From positions 186,001 to 250,000 of the forward strand of contig JANQPI010000010.1 in assembly GCA_028289585.1 (NCBI GenBank): a stretch of DNA of 64,000 bases, read 5' to 3'. The translations under genes were made by a program, and so were the position numbers. Origin of the DNA: Candidatus Zixiibacteriota bacterium (GTDB taxonomy: Bacteria; Zixibacteria; MSB-5A5; GN15; FEB-12). Below, in pieces: positions 1 through 8,991 of the stretch. How positions within the stretch are numbered: the stretch's first letter is position 1; each line of letters opens with the position of its first letter. The notes under the pieces were generated by a model, which saw nothing but the letters and a program-made list of their open reading frames with translations, did no database searches and was not told the DNA's origin.

Positions 1-37
1 GCTTCTGGAAACAAGTTCAAAGGAGATCGTGACGAAC

Positions 38-1054
38 ATGGCCGATAGCACCACGTCCGCTCGACGAGAGACGAAGTTCTGGCTCGACGACATCACCTAT
101 GCCACTGGTAATACACCGATGGTCAAACTGCGCCGGATGACCGAGGCCAGGGGCATCACCTGCACGGTCTTGGTGAAGCCGGAGTACATGAACCCGACGG
201 GATCGGTGAAAGATCGCATGGTTGTGTATCTTCTTCAGCAGGCGGAGCGGAACGGAGAGCTCAAGCTGGGTGGCACGATCGTGGAGGCAACCTCGGGCAA
301 TACGGGGGCAGCTGTTGCCATGTTCGCAGCTGCCCACGGATACAAGGCGATCCTTTCGATTCCTGACAAAATGTCGCAAGAGAAGGTCGACGCGATGCGC
401 GCCTTTGGTGCGGAAGTGCACATCTGCCCCACTGCTGTACCGGCCGAATCACCGGAGTCATACTATGAGACGGGCAAGCGGTTGGCACGTGAGACGAAGG
501 ACAGCTACTGGGTTGGCCAGTATTTCAATCTGGATAATATCGAGGCCCATTACAGCCTGACCGGTCCGGAAATCTGGAATCAGTGTGGTGGACAAATCGA
601 CTGCTTCGTTGGTGGTATCGGTACCGGCGGCACGGTTTCGGGAACGGCTCGCTATCTGAAAGAGCAGAAACCTGGCGTTGAAGTAGTCGCCGCTGATCCG
701 ATCGGCTCGGTCTATTACCAGTATCACAAAGATCAGACGATGATCGAGCCAAACACGTACTATGTCGAGGGTATCGGCGAGGACATGCTTTGCCCCACGA
801 TCGACTTCTCGGTCATCGACAAGGTCATTCAGGTGACCGACGAAGAATGCTTTCTGTATGGCCGTGAACTGACTCGGACCGAGGGGATTTTTGGTGGCGG
901 GTCGGCCGGAGCGGCGGTGTGTGCCGCGCTCAAACATGCCAAGACGCTCGAAAGTGATAAGACGATGATTGTCATTCTTCCTGATGGTGGCGCCAAATAC
1001 ATCAGCAAGATGTTCAATGACGACTGGATGCGGGAAAAAGGTTTCCTCAAGTAA
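38..1054 (+). CDS. cystathionine beta-synthase (PLP, catalytic core only)
   Basis: Predicted to condense serine with homocysteine to cystathionine, the first step of reverse transsulfuration, in the cytoplasm. It is a fold-type II PLP enzyme of about 338 residues: PLP lysine K58 in GSVKDR, the phosphate/substrate loop TSGNTGAA, and the glycine-rich GTGGTVSGTARYL. The middle segment (KMSQEKVDAMRAFGAE) and the tail (DDWMREKGFL) resemble cystathionine beta-synthases more than CysK-type cysteine synthases. The regulatory CBS-domain pair of the mammalian enzyme is absent. A strong AAAGGAG at 19-25 lies only 3 bases before a GTG at 29 and 12 before the ATG at 38, so the start is uncertain. The following gamma-lyase gene starts 10 bases downstream, supporting the assignment. 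A cysteine synthase role cannot be excluded. Confidence 0.88.
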   Translation: MADSTTSARRETKFWLDDITYATGNTPMVKLRRMTEARGITCTVLVKPEYMNPTGSVKDRMVVYLLQQAERNGELKLGGTIVEATSGNTGAAVAMFAAAHGYKAILSIPDKMSQEKVDAMRAFGAEVHICPTAVPAESPESYYETGKRLARETKDSYWVGQYFNLDNIEAHYSLTGPEIWNQCGGQIDCFVGGIGTGGTVSGTARYLKEQKPGVEVVAADPIGSVYYQYHKDQTMIEPNTYYVEGIGEDMLCPTIDFSVIDKVIQVTDEECFLYGRELTRTEGIFGGGSAGAAVCAALKHAKTLESDKTMIVILPDGGAKYISKMFNDDWMREKGFLK

Positions 1055-1064
1055 GGGAGCAGCG

Positions 1065-2240
1065 ATGTCGGACCATCTTAAAGACAAACAGTTCGCGACC
1101 CGTGCAGTTCAGGCGGGACAGGTGCCCGAAGACGGCACACGATCGGTAACGACGGCAATCTACCCGTCGTCGACATATCGAGTCGCGTATCCGGGCGATG
1201 AATCGGGGTATGTCTATTCCCGGTGGTCCAACCCGACCCGCAAGGCGCTTGAGCGAGGCATTGCGCTTCTTGAGGGGGGGAGCCACGGCTTCGCCTTCTC
1301 ATCGGGTCTGGCAGCGCTCTCGGCGGTTCTACATCTCCTGAAGCCGGGAGACCATGTAGTGGCCGTGAATGACCTGTATGGTGGCACGCATCGTCAGTTC
1401 GAGCAGCAGATGACGACCTGGGGGCTTTCGTTTAGCTATGTTGATGGCTCCGCGTCATCGTTCGAAGACGCGATTACACCGGCCACGCGTCTCTTCTGGA
1501 TCGAAACGCCGACCAATCCGTTGCTGAAGCTTGTGGATATACCGGCCGCCGTGTCGATTGCCAAGGGACGTGACATTCTGGTTGCGGTTGACAACACGTT
1601 TGCTACTCCGTTTGTGCAGCAGCCGTTGACACTAGGCGCCGATATTTGTCATCACTCTGTCTCTAAATATCTGGCTGGTCACGCCGACGTCATCGCCGGC
1701 GCACTGGTGGTCAACGATGAGGCTCTGGCTGAGAAGCTGTACTTTCAACAGTATGCGATCGGTGCTCAATTAGGACCGTTCGAAAGCTGGCTGGTGTTGC
1801 GGGGAATGAAGACACTGCATGTACGCATGGAACGCCATGCCGAAAACGCGCGCGCCGTTGCCGACTGGTTGGCTGATCAGTCGATGGTGCGCCGTGTCTT
1901 TTATCCGGGTCTGACCGGAGAAACTCTGCCGAATGACATGCACTCTGGGGGCGGGATGGTCTCATTCGAGCTCGATGCCGATTTCGAGCGGGTTTCAGCA
2001 TTCTGCACGGCGACAGAAGTCTTCATGCTTGCCGAGTCACTCGGTGGCGTCGAGTCCCTGATCAATCATCCGGCTGCGATGACCCATGCATCGATCCCGA
2101 AAGCGGTTCGCGAAGCGAATGGTATCTCTGACCAGTTGATTCGTTTGTCCGTGGGGATCGAGTCGGTTGATGATCAACTGTCCGACTTGAAGGCTGCGCT
2201 CGCGGCGGTTGCCGGCAGCGTTCGAACGACCGATCAGTAA
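1065..2240 (+). CDS. cystathionine gamma-lyase / gamma-synthase family PLP enzyme
   Basis: Cys/Met metabolism PLP-dependent enzyme of 391 residues, the normal length. The tetramer/PLP motif YSRWSNPT, the loop LYGGT and the Schiff-base lysine K201 in HSVSKYLAGH are all present. Because it directly follows a cystathionine beta-synthase, the likely reaction is cleavage of cystathionine to cysteine, 2-oxobutyrate and ammonia. Gamma-synthase (MetB) and methionine gamma-lyase belong to the same family and cannot be separated by eye. I chose the ATG at 1065, preceded by GGGAGCAGCG, rather than an in-frame upstream start inside the previous gene. It converges on bshB1, with only 6 bases between the stop codons. 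Confidence 0.88.
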   Translation: MSDHLKDKQFATRAVQAGQVPEDGTRSVTTAIYPSSTYRVAYPGDESGYVYSRWSNPTRKALERGIALLEGGSHGFAFSSGLAALSAVLHLLKPGDHVVAVNDLYGGTHRQFEQQMTTWGLSFSYVDGSASSFEDAITPATRLFWIETPTNPLLKLVDIPAAVSIAKGRDILVAVDNTFATPFVQQPLTLGADICHHSVSKYLAGHADVIAGALVVNDEALAEKLYFQQYAIGAQLGPFESWLVLRGMKTLHVRMERHAENARAVADWLADQSMVRRVFYPGLTGETLPNDMHSGGGMVSFELDADFERVSAFCTATEVFMLAESLGGVESLINHPAAMTHASIPKAVREANGISDQLIRLSVGIESVDDQLSDLKAALAAVAGSVRTTDQ

Positions 2241-2246
2241 GTTCCG

Positions 2247-2990
2247 CTAGCTAATCAGCGGCGTATTCGGGTACTCGGGGTTCTCTGAGAGCGCGGTGAT
2301 ATCCGGTACTAAAAGCGGTTCAGGGGCTGCGAATCCCTGACCGTACATGCATCCTGCCGCCAGCCCAAACATGCGTGCCATCGCCGTCAACTGCTCGATG
2401 TAGTTTTTGCTTTTCTGTGGATTCCGAAACTGTGACTCATGCGCTGAGAGGGCGGCAATCCATCGATCAAACTGTGCGGTGATGTCGACGACGAAATCGG
2501 GCTTCACTTTGGGCGGGAGGAAGTAGAAGAAATAGCGACCGACACGATGGAGTTCCCCCGGAACGTCGGCTTTTTTTAGCCCCGCGAGCATCCCCCCGTT
2601 AATGGCGAGCAGTCCGGCGGCGACATGGTCGGGATGTGACTGCCGACGGCCCATCGCCACATGAGGATAGGGGCAAAGAACGATGCGGGGTCTTGTCTGG
2701 CGAATCAGAGCAGCGATCTCCTGGCGACGTTCAGCGGTATCGGCGAGTCGGGTATCGCCCCAATCGAGGTGAGCAATCAGGTCGGCACCCAGCAAATCTG
2801 TGGCGCGTCGGACTTCAGCCTCGCGGATCTCTGCGGTTCCGCCGGTCCCCATTTCCCCGCGGGTGAGAATGGCAAGGGCGACCCGATGACCGGCGTCGGT
2901 CAGCTTGATGATGACACCGCCCGCACCAACCTCGACATCGTCAGGGTGTGCGCCGATTGCCAGTACGTCATACGGTCGGGGTGAGTCCAT
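2247..2990 (-). CDS. bshB1: bacillithiol biosynthesis deacetylase BshB1 (GlcNAc-malate deacetylase)
   Basis: PIG-L/LmbE-type zinc deacetylase of 247 residues. It should remove the acetyl group from N-acetyl-glucosaminyl-L-malate so that BshC can add cysteine and finish bacillithiol, the low-molecular-weight thiol. The N-terminal metal motif AHPDDVE and the second metal motif HPDH are intact, and the TRGEMGTGG region is typical of BshB1. bshA and bshC are not in this window. The gene lies tail to tail with the two cysteine-producing genes, which fits thiol supply. It follows a strong terminator at 3015-3049, so it probably has its own promoter, although I see no convincing -35/-10 pair. Confidence 0.9.
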   Translation of the reverse strand: MDSPRPYDVLAIGAHPDDVEVGAGGVIIKLTDAGHRVALAILTRGEMGTGGTAEIREAEVRRATDLLGADLIAHLDWGDTRLADTAERRQEIAALIRQTRPRIVLCPYPHVAMGRRQSHPDHVAAGLLAINGGMLAGLKKADVPGELHRVGRYFFYFLPPKVKPDFVVDITAQFDRWIAALSAHESQFRNPQKSKNYIEQLTAMARMFGLAAGCMYGQGFAAPEPLLVPDITALSENPEYPNTPLIS

Positions 2991-3014
2991 TGGTTATCCG
3001 TCTACTTGCGCCTG

Positions 3015-3049
3015 TTAAAAATCCGGAGGTGAGATATCCACCTCCGGAT
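3015..3049 (-). terminator. Rho-independent terminator of the lipoprotein/FadL operon
   Basis: A perfect 11-bp inverted repeat (arms 3021-3031 and 3039-3049, 7-base loop) is followed on the minus strand by five T residues (3017-3021, including the last paired base). It lies 33 bases past the stop of the esterase-like lipoprotein gene and before the bshB1 start. Confidence 0.85.
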
Positions 3050-3081
3050 CGTTGGAGTCAATCGTCGTTGCTGTCAGCCAA

Positions 3082-4398
3082 TCAGTTGGCGGCTGCGAAG
3101 CGATCTGAATGGAACTTCAGCATCCGTCGCAGAATGTCGTACGTGTACTGCTGGTTGTCCGCCGGATTACCTTCGTAGCCGGTGTACCGGAAGACTTGCG
3201 GCTGGACGCTGTACGGAGCGCCCTGCAGCGTGGCGAGCCACGACTGCGTCATCTGGTGGTACTCGAGCGGTGCCTCAATCGTCGTCGCAAAGTACATTCC
3301 CACGCCGTCAAAGACGCCGGGACCGGCAGCTGTTGCCAGCGTATCGAGGTTGTTCTGCATCCACAGCGACCAAATCGGTCCGTATGCTGTGCCGTTAACA
3401 TCGAACGGGAGATGGACGTCAGCGGTAAACGACGCCTCACTCGGAGCGTCTACCACGATCCGCTCGTACACGCGCGGCACAAGCGTTGTGGAATCCGTGA
3501 TCGATTGGACATTACGAAGGAGCGAGAATCGGTTACCGGTCGGAATACCACTGCCGACCGTCTCGATCGAGTCAACAAGGGTCGCGGCTGTGTCGCTCGG
3601 CGAGAACGTCAGGGCTCCACCAAAGATCAGGCTCGTAATCGCCTGGGTCGAGTTGGTATCGAACTGGCGGATTTGGGTGCGGCCAGCAGCTGCCTGAAGA
3701 TCGACAAACGGTTGGAACAGATCGATCAGACCTCGACCACCCGGAGCGGTCGGATTGGCACCGTCAAAATCGAGCGGACCGTCGGTAACCGAGATCGCAC
3801 TGTAGCGACCCGGATTCTGAATAATCGCTCGGAAAGCACCGTAGGCACCCATGCCGAATCCGGCGATGCCAGTATTTTCGGGGCCGGACTTGATTGACGG
3901 AAACTTGTTACGCAGGTAGGCGAGCAACTCGTCGCCCAGCGCTTGGTCGTAAAAACCTCCGTAAATCGAGTTGCCGTAGAAGAATCCGCCGAAGAGCTCA
4001 TCGTTGCCGATGCAGACAATTGCCATCGGTTCGATTTCGCCCTTCTCGATCATATCCTCGGCCATTTCAAAGAGGCCGTTCTCGAAGAAGAAATCGGCTC
4101 CTCCAAACGACGGAGCTACGAGGACGAGAAGCGGTACGGGTTCAGAACTTCCGATCGGCGGTGGCGTCGACGGCTTTGGCAGATAAGCCGTCATCAAGAG
4201 CAAACCGTTCGGATTCAGTGGCTGATAGTAGAATCCGGGAAAATCGAAAACGTGTCGGGTCGCAGCCGTGGGGAAATACCCGTGGTTCTGATCAAACGTC
4301 GAGAGCGGCCGATTGGTCCCGCGGTCACTACACCCGGCGACAATTGCAATCAGGGCAACGACGAAGCCGACACTCAAGACGGGGATAAGCTTGCGCAT
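3082..4398 (-). CDS. esterase-fold lipoprotein lacking the serine nucleophile
   Basis: Exported lipoprotein of 438 residues. A hydrophobic signal ends in a lipobox (VAGC at about residue 23), so it should be membrane anchored. The body looks like an alpha/beta-hydrolase of the esterase D type: LLVLVAPSFGG, then GIAGFGMGAYGAF, where the family has its GxSxG nucleophile elbow. Here the serine position is glycine (G182, codon GGC), so classical ester hydrolysis is unlikely. It starts 22 bases after the stop of the FadL-family gene and shares its terminator. A role in handling or sensing hydrophobic molecules with that porin is inference. An AAGGAG lies 13 bases before the ATG. Confidence 0.72.
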   Translation of the reverse strand: MRKLIPVLSVGFVVALIAIVAGCSDRGTNRPLSTFDQNHGYFPTAATRHVFDFPGFYYQPLNPNGLLLMTAYLPKPSTPPPIGSSEPVPLLVLVAPSFGGADFFFENGLFEMAEDMIEKGEIEPMAIVCIGNDELFGGFFYGNSIYGGFYDQALGDELLAYLRNKFPSIKSGPENTGIAGFGMGAYGAFRAIIQNPGRYSAISVTDGPLDFDGANPTAPGGRGLIDLFQPFVDLQAAAGRTQIRQFDTNSTQAITSLIFGGALTFSPSDTAATLVDSIETVGSGIPTGNRFSLLRNVQSITDSTTLVPRVYERIVVDAPSEASFTADVHLPFDVNGTAYGPIWSLWMQNNLDTLATAAGPGVFDGVGMYFATTIEAPLEYHQMTQSWLATLQGAPYSVQPQVFRYTGYEGNPADNQQYTYDILRRMLKFHSDRFAAAN

Positions 4399-4419
4399 AA
4401 TGAAACGTCGTCTCCTTAC

Positions 4420-5937
4420 CTAGAAGCGATAGACAACCGACAGCGTCGTTTCGTACTGCTGCGGCTGATAACGGCCCGGGAAGCTATCTATGATGCCGTC
4501 GTTGTTCACGTCCTGAAGTTCGGTCACAGTAATCTCGTCGTAATCGATGTATTGAAACGCGGCACCGATTTCCCAATTGTCGCGTAGCGTCAGAAGAACG
4601 CCACCGTGGAGACCGAGCTCGTCTCCCGAGTACGAGAACTGTGGTGAAAAACCGATATTCTCGCGAGCCGGGCTTTGTGCGTACGAAACGCCACCCAGGA
4701 GCGCAAGATCACTGCTCCAGGTGTAGCGGGCGCCGAACGCAACCTCACCAGCATTCTCCCATTCTGTCGCATTGGCCAGATCGGAGAGGAAAAACGTGTT
4801 AACTGTCGGGTCATCGTTTCGCCGATTCAGATCGTCGATCGCATCCGGATCAAAGTCGGAATAGGTGAATGCGAGTCCCTCGAACGATGACCAGAGTGTG
4901 TATCGGGCATCGGCGGATATCAGGAGTTTGTCTTCGATCAGTTCATAGGCCACGCCAATTCCGAATGATGCCGGAAGGTCCAGCTCGGTTTCGAATGACG
5001 CCGGTAACGTAACCGGTGTCCCGGCTGTGAAGAGGAATTCCGGGGTGCCGGGCTGGAAGTCTCGATTAAGCTCCTCATTTTGTGGCATGACAAAGCGGAG
5101 TTCGGCATCACCGTCGATAGTGATTGATGACGGCAGACTAAACGTTACGCCGATCGAGGCACGTTCATTCGGCTTGAACATGAGTCCACCGGTGATCCCG
5201 AAACCCCAGCCGTACCCCTCATGATAGGAGAACTGCGGAATCAGATCGCGCGGTCGATCGCCAACCGGAGAGCTAACCGGTGTTGGACGGAGATCCAAAT
5301 CACCAAAGTGGAGATCACCACGCAGCAACTGGAGACCAACGCCAATCGAGAGTCGATCCGGCTCCAGTTCCTTGGCGACCGTTAGCTGAAAGGCGACAAC
5401 ATCCAGGTTGTTGAAGAACTGGTTGTTCGGAATCTGAGACAGGGAGTCAGGCGTGTCCTCAAGTCGGAACCGCGTGTACTCCTCAAGCGGTGAGAACAAA
5501 CGCCACGAATCGTTGTGGTCAAAGGTCTGATAGACGGAGAGTCCCCAAACTGATTCACCGAGAATGGGGAGGAGGACCGCAAATCCGGCCGATGGATTCC
5601 AGCGTATCGCATGCTGATTATAGATTGTTTGGTCATTAAAGACTCCGGTTTCACGGAACGGAGTACCAAACGCATCTCGATAATAGTAGCGCGGCTCGAC
5701 CTCGTGGCGATTATGGAAAAGACCGTGGGTCCCTCCCAGTTGATCGGACCGGAAAAAGCCGTAACCAGCCGGGTTGTAATATGCGGCTGACCAATCATTG
5801 GCGATCGCCCGAAAAGCGCCCCCCATTCCCTGAGCGGCCGTCCCAATCCCGGAAATCTCAAAGCCGGTCGACCAAGCCGACGCAGCCAGAAGAACGGGCA
5901 GAGCGACTCCGATCAGAGCCCGTTGCACAATTCTCAT
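4420..5937 (-). CDS. FadL/TodX-family outer-membrane transport protein
   Basis: Outer-membrane beta-barrel of 505 residues that should admit hydrophobic compounds such as fatty acids or aromatics. After a signal peptide (MRIVQRALIGVALPVLLAAS, cleavage near AWS/TGF) the mature protein opens with the family hallmark AAQGMGGAF...AAYYNPAGYG. The rest is alternating beta-strand sequence ending in VVYRF, with the terminal aromatic typical of outer-membrane barrels. The ATG at 5937 has a GGAG about 8 bases upstream; longer in-frame extensions lack a signal peptide and were rejected. It is first gene of a two-gene operon with the esterase-like lipoprotein and divergent from the export island. Confidence 0.85.
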   Translation of the reverse strand: MRIVQRALIGVALPVLLAASAWSTGFEISGIGTAAQGMGGAFRAIANDWSAAYYNPAGYGFFRSDQLGGTHGLFHNRHEVEPRYYYRDAFGTPFRETGVFNDQTIYNQHAIRWNPSAGFAVLLPILGESVWGLSVYQTFDHNDSWRLFSPLEEYTRFRLEDTPDSLSQIPNNQFFNNLDVVAFQLTVAKELEPDRLSIGVGLQLLRGDLHFGDLDLRPTPVSSPVGDRPRDLIPQFSYHEGYGWGFGITGGLMFKPNERASIGVTFSLPSSITIDGDAELRFVMPQNEELNRDFQPGTPEFLFTAGTPVTLPASFETELDLPASFGIGVAYELIEDKLLISADARYTLWSSFEGLAFTYSDFDPDAIDDLNRRNDDPTVNTFFLSDLANATEWENAGEVAFGARYTWSSDLALLGGVSYAQSPARENIGFSPQFSYSGDELGLHGGVLLTLRDNWEIGAAFQYIDYDEITVTELQDVNNDGIIDSFPGRYQPQQYETTLSVVYRF

Positions 5938-6404
5938 TGACTTACTCCATTGACACTGGATGTCATTCGCGAATAGACCCAACTTCCTCAACCAACGTGC
6001 TTTGGAACGGCCACAGCCGGTGGAGGCCGCCCTCCGGCAACAACTTACCCGGAGAAAGGACGTCACACCTCCCGATTCCGTCCAAAACAGAGACCGAACG
6101 TACACCCCCCCCGGACCAAAGTCAAGTCTCGCCCCGACCGCTTTTGTCGGCGTAACCTCCCACACAACAACCACCTGCGTGCCAGCTCCGAACGTTCGGG
6201 GAGAGGGAAGTTCCTTCCGCCTTGATCGGTGCAACAATTCCGCCGGGATGCTGCCGCCATCCCCGTTCGGGCTCGGCTGAATGCTGTCAAACGCCCCTCC
6301 GACAATCGGTTAGCCCACCAAGCGCGAGCCTGGCATCCGGCTTGTAATGATTCTGCCCCGGGTAACAGCATGTTGACACGTGACACTCCAGGGAAGGTGT
6401 GATC
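5938..6404. other. divergent intergenic region between fadL-like gene and export island
   Basis: 467 bases with no credible gene. It holds a run of eight C residues (6115-6122), a perfect 12-bp palindrome CCGAACGTTCGG at 6188-6199, an imperfect GGAAG/CTTCC repeat at 6206-6218, and the sigma-54-type promoter at 6331-6347. The palindromes lie 115-145 bases upstream of that promoter, a usual distance for enhancer-binding-protein sites. I see no clear sigma-70 promoter for the minus-strand gene. Confidence 0.6.
6331..6347 (+). promoter_or_regulatory. sigma-54-type promoter of the polysaccharide export gene
   Basis: TGGCATCCGGCTTGTAA has GG at 6332-6333 and the -12 G at 6344, ten bases apart as sigma-54 requires. 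The consensus is TGGCAC-N5-TTGC; here the -12 element reads TTGT. A near-identical copy lies at 8992-9008, which strengthens the call. The predicted start of transcription near 6356 gives a leader of about 48 bases before the ATG at 6405. Confidence 0.65.
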
Positions 6405-8744
6405 ATGAAGAAGCTAGGATGGCTTCTCCTCTTATTTGTCATCGTCCTCGTCTCTCTCAATTGGTTCCGTAATGCCTATGCGCAGGACCTGGGGAGTTTG
6501 ACCGAGGAACAGAAACGTGAACTTTTTGAGCGCTATCGCGATCGACTGACGTTGCCGGAGACGGCACCGACCCCGGGCTCACCGACCGGTGCTGTTATCG
6601 ATTCGGCTCCCTCACCGCGGAGACCGGTCCCGGTTTTAGATTCGCAGCCTGCCTATGCGGCGAAACGGGCTGTCGACAGTGGTGCGGTGCTTCCGGATTT
6701 CTCGGAGTTACGGCCATTCGGACTCGACCTCTTTGTTGGGTCCGACGAGATCGTGCCGCCGGATGATCTGGCCGCTACGCCGGATTACCAGCTTGGTCCT
6801 GGTGACCGGGTCCTTATCCATGTCTGGGGACGCGTCGAAACCGATTACAACCTGACCGTCGATCGATCGGGCGTGGTGGTTTTGCCGCGGGTGGGAGAAA
6901 TCGCTGCCGCCGGACTGACCCTCGATGAGTTCAAGGCGATCGTGACCCGCCGTTTGGCATCGCACAATTCAGACTTCCAGATTAGCGTGTCGCTCGCGGG
7001 AATCCGTACCCTCCGGGTCTTTGTGACCGGTGAGGTCATGCGGCCCGGCGCCTACACGGTGAGTTCGCTGACGTCGTGTTTCAATCTGCTCTATCTGGCC
7101 GGTGGTCCGAATGAGCGGGGTTCGCTGCGGCGCGTGCAGCTCGTTCGTCGAGGCACGACGATCGCCGAAATCGATCTCTACGCCTTTCTTCTGTCGGGAC
7201 AGAACGATGGCGATATTCGTCTCCAGCCGGGGGATGTGTTGCTGGTCCCAGTCACTGGTCCCCGCGTTGCCATTCGCGGCCAAATCCGCCGACCGGCCAT
7301 CTATGAACTCAAAGCCGGCGAAACGGCTGGCCAATTCATTCGTCTGGCGGGGGGGACCCCGGCCGACGCTCATCTCAGTCGTGTAACCGTCGAACGCATC
7401 GCCGAGCGAGGCGCATGGGAGATTGTCGACCTTGATCTCACGCCAGGGGTCGGACGCGATAAAGATCATGCGCTGCTCGACGGTGACCGGTTGACGATTC
7501 GTTCGGTTTTTCGTGCCCGCAACAATCAGGTCACGATTGCCGGTCAGGTCAAACATCCGGGCGCGTATCAGCGAAGCGATTCGACTCGTCTCCTCGATCT
7601 CATCGCCGCTGCCGAACTTCAGCCGTATGATGTTCACTTCGACCGCGCTAACCTTTTCCGTCGTCACACCGACTGGCGGACCGAGGTCATACCGATCGAC
7701 CTGACTCGATTACTATTGGGGGATTCGTCCGCAAACATTCACCTGGTGGAGCGGGATTCGCTTCATATCTACTCGGTCTCCGATGTCACTCGCGAGCGAT
7801 TTGTAACCGTGGGTGGTGAGGTAAAACGTCCCGGTATCTACCCTCTCTACGACAGCATGTCGGTGGCCGACCTGATTTTCCTGGCCGGCTCCTACACGCG
7901 GGCGGCATCGCGTCTCCGGGCGGAATTGGCGCGCACGGATGCATCTGGCGAGGTGACACTCCGCTATGTGTCGCTTATTGACAGTGCAGCGGAACGCCTC
8001 ATTCTCCGCGAAGATGATCGTGTCTACATTCGCCAAATCCCGCAATGGCGGCTCCATCGAACCGTGAGCGTTGAAGGAGAGGTGAATTTCCCCGGTGAGT
8101 ATGTCCTCGCCGGCGACCGTGAAACGTTTCTCGACCTTATTGCCCGGGCCGGTGGCTTTGCTCCCCAGGCGTTTCCGGCCGGAACGGTCTTCGAGCGAGT
8201 TTCGGTGGAGGATAATCTCCGGCGGATGGGGGTTTCGTCACTGCTAACCAAATCAACCCCCGTGCAAATTGACACAACCGGACAGCTTGTCTCACAACGA
8301 TATTTCGATTTTGAAACCGCGTCGGTGAACCGAATCGTCATTGATGTCGAGCAGATCCTGGCGACGAATGGCGAGCGGGGGAATATCGTGCTTGAACCAG
8401 GCGATCGCATCTTTGTCCCCTCGGTGCCCTCGGGCATCTCGGTTCTCGGAGCGGTGGCTTCAAATGGTACGATCCAGTATCGGGAGTCCCGCTCGGTAAA
8501 AGACTACATTGAGCAAGCGGGTAACTTCGCGCCATCGGCGGACAAGAAGGGAACCAACCTGATTAAGGCGAACGGTACCGTCTTCTCTGGTAGGGGTACG
8601 CTCGGGCGTACCGTCAATGTTGGAGATGTGATTGTGGTCCCCACCAAAATCAAGTCACCTTCGAACTGGCTGAAGACGGTCGGAGCGATCACGGGAGTGA
8701 CCGCCTCGATCCTGACGTCGATCATCCTTATCGATCGCCTGTAA
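6405..8744 (+). CDS. polysaccharide export protein with six SLBB repeats (Wza-like)
   Basis: Periplasm-to-surface polysaccharide secretin of 779 residues. The signal peptide is cleaved after AYA (residue 26); there is no lipobox cysteine, unlike E. coli Wza. A Poly_export domain begins at DYQLGPGDRVLIHVWG (about residue 124). Six SLBB-type repeats follow, each starting like VxxxGxVxxPGxY and ending in an LAGG-like turn; the family often has one to three. A hydrophobic C-terminal helix (AITGVTASILTSIILI) may cross the outer membrane as in Wza. The ATG at 6405 is chosen because GGGAAGG ends 7 bases upstream; the in-frame GTG at 6399 is worse placed. It is followed by a strong terminator and preceded by a sigma-54-type promoter. 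Confidence 0.88.
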   Translation: MKKLGWLLLLFVIVLVSLNWFRNAYAQDLGSLTEEQKRELFERYRDRLTLPETAPTPGSPTGAVIDSAPSPRRPVPVLDSQPAYAAKRAVDSGAVLPDFSELRPFGLDLFVGSDEIVPPDDLAATPDYQLGPGDRVLIHVWGRVETDYNLTVDRSGVVVLPRVGEIAAAGLTLDEFKAIVTRRLASHNSDFQISVSLAGIRTLRVFVTGEVMRPGAYTVSSLTSCFNLLYLAGGPNERGSLRRVQLVRRGTTIAEIDLYAFLLSGQNDGDIRLQPGDVLLVPVTGPRVAIRGQIRRPAIYELKAGETAGQFIRLAGGTPADAHLSRVTVERIAERGAWEIVDLDLTPGVGRDKDHALLDGDRLTIRSVFRARNNQVTIAGQVKHPGAYQRSDSTRLLDLIAAAELQPYDVHFDRANLFRRHTDWRTEVIPIDLTRLLLGDSSANIHLVERDSLHIYSVSDVTRERFVTVGGEVKRPGIYPLYDSMSVADLIFLAGSYTRAASRLRAELARTDASGEVTLRYVSLIDSAAERLILREDDRVYIRQIPQWRLHRTVSVEGEVNFPGEYVLAGDRETFLDLIARAGGFAPQAFPAGTVFERVSVEDNLRRMGVSSLLTKSTPVQIDTTGQLVSQRYFDFETASVNRIVIDVEQILATNGERGNIVLEPGDRIFVPSVPSGISVLGAVASNGTIQYRESRSVKDYIEQAGNFAPSADKKGTNLIKANGTVFSGRGTLGRTVNVGDVIVVPTKIKSPSNWLKTVGAITGVTASILTSIILIDRL

Positions 8745-8813
8745 CTACCGTGGTCTGATTTCGATCGGACCGTGCCGCCAACAAATTCCCAACTCTCACC
8801 TTCCTTACCCGGC

Positions 8814-8850
8814 CCGGCCGTCTCCTCGCGAGGCGGCCGGAGCTTTTTTT
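8814..8850 (+). terminator. Rho-independent terminator after the SLBB export gene
   Basis: An 11-bp GC-rich stem (from 8814 to 8840, loop CTCGC, one T-G pair) is followed by a run of seven T at 8844-8850. It separates the SLBB gene from the next transcription unit, which has its own sigma-54-type promoter. Confidence 0.9.
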
Positions 8851-8991
8851 ACGAACCGGAAATTGCTTCCCCTCGGTGTGGAGCAATTGGGATGTGCGGT
8901 GCCTCTGGGCGCACGTGACGACGTGTGATTGTTTCCTGTAACTACCTTTCGCAGAGTGCTTTAGGGATTGGTGTCGGGTCCTGTGCGGGAT

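Noticed and set aside
1-37. SAM or cobalamin riboswitch before the sulfur-metabolism genes
   Set aside because: Too little upstream sequence is present to judge, and what is seen is only a ribosome-binding site.
458-1087. 209-codon minus-strand open frame inside the cystathionine beta-synthase gene
   Set aside because: Antisense shadow of a well-conserved gene with no family resemblance or ribosome-binding site; the same applies to the other antisense frames over gyrB, secA, lon and the BFN/L9 region.
5938-6237. N-terminal extension of the FadL-like protein (100 residues)
   Set aside because: The extension precedes a clear signal peptide and Shine-Dalgarno, and is Arg/Cys-rich like a chance frame.
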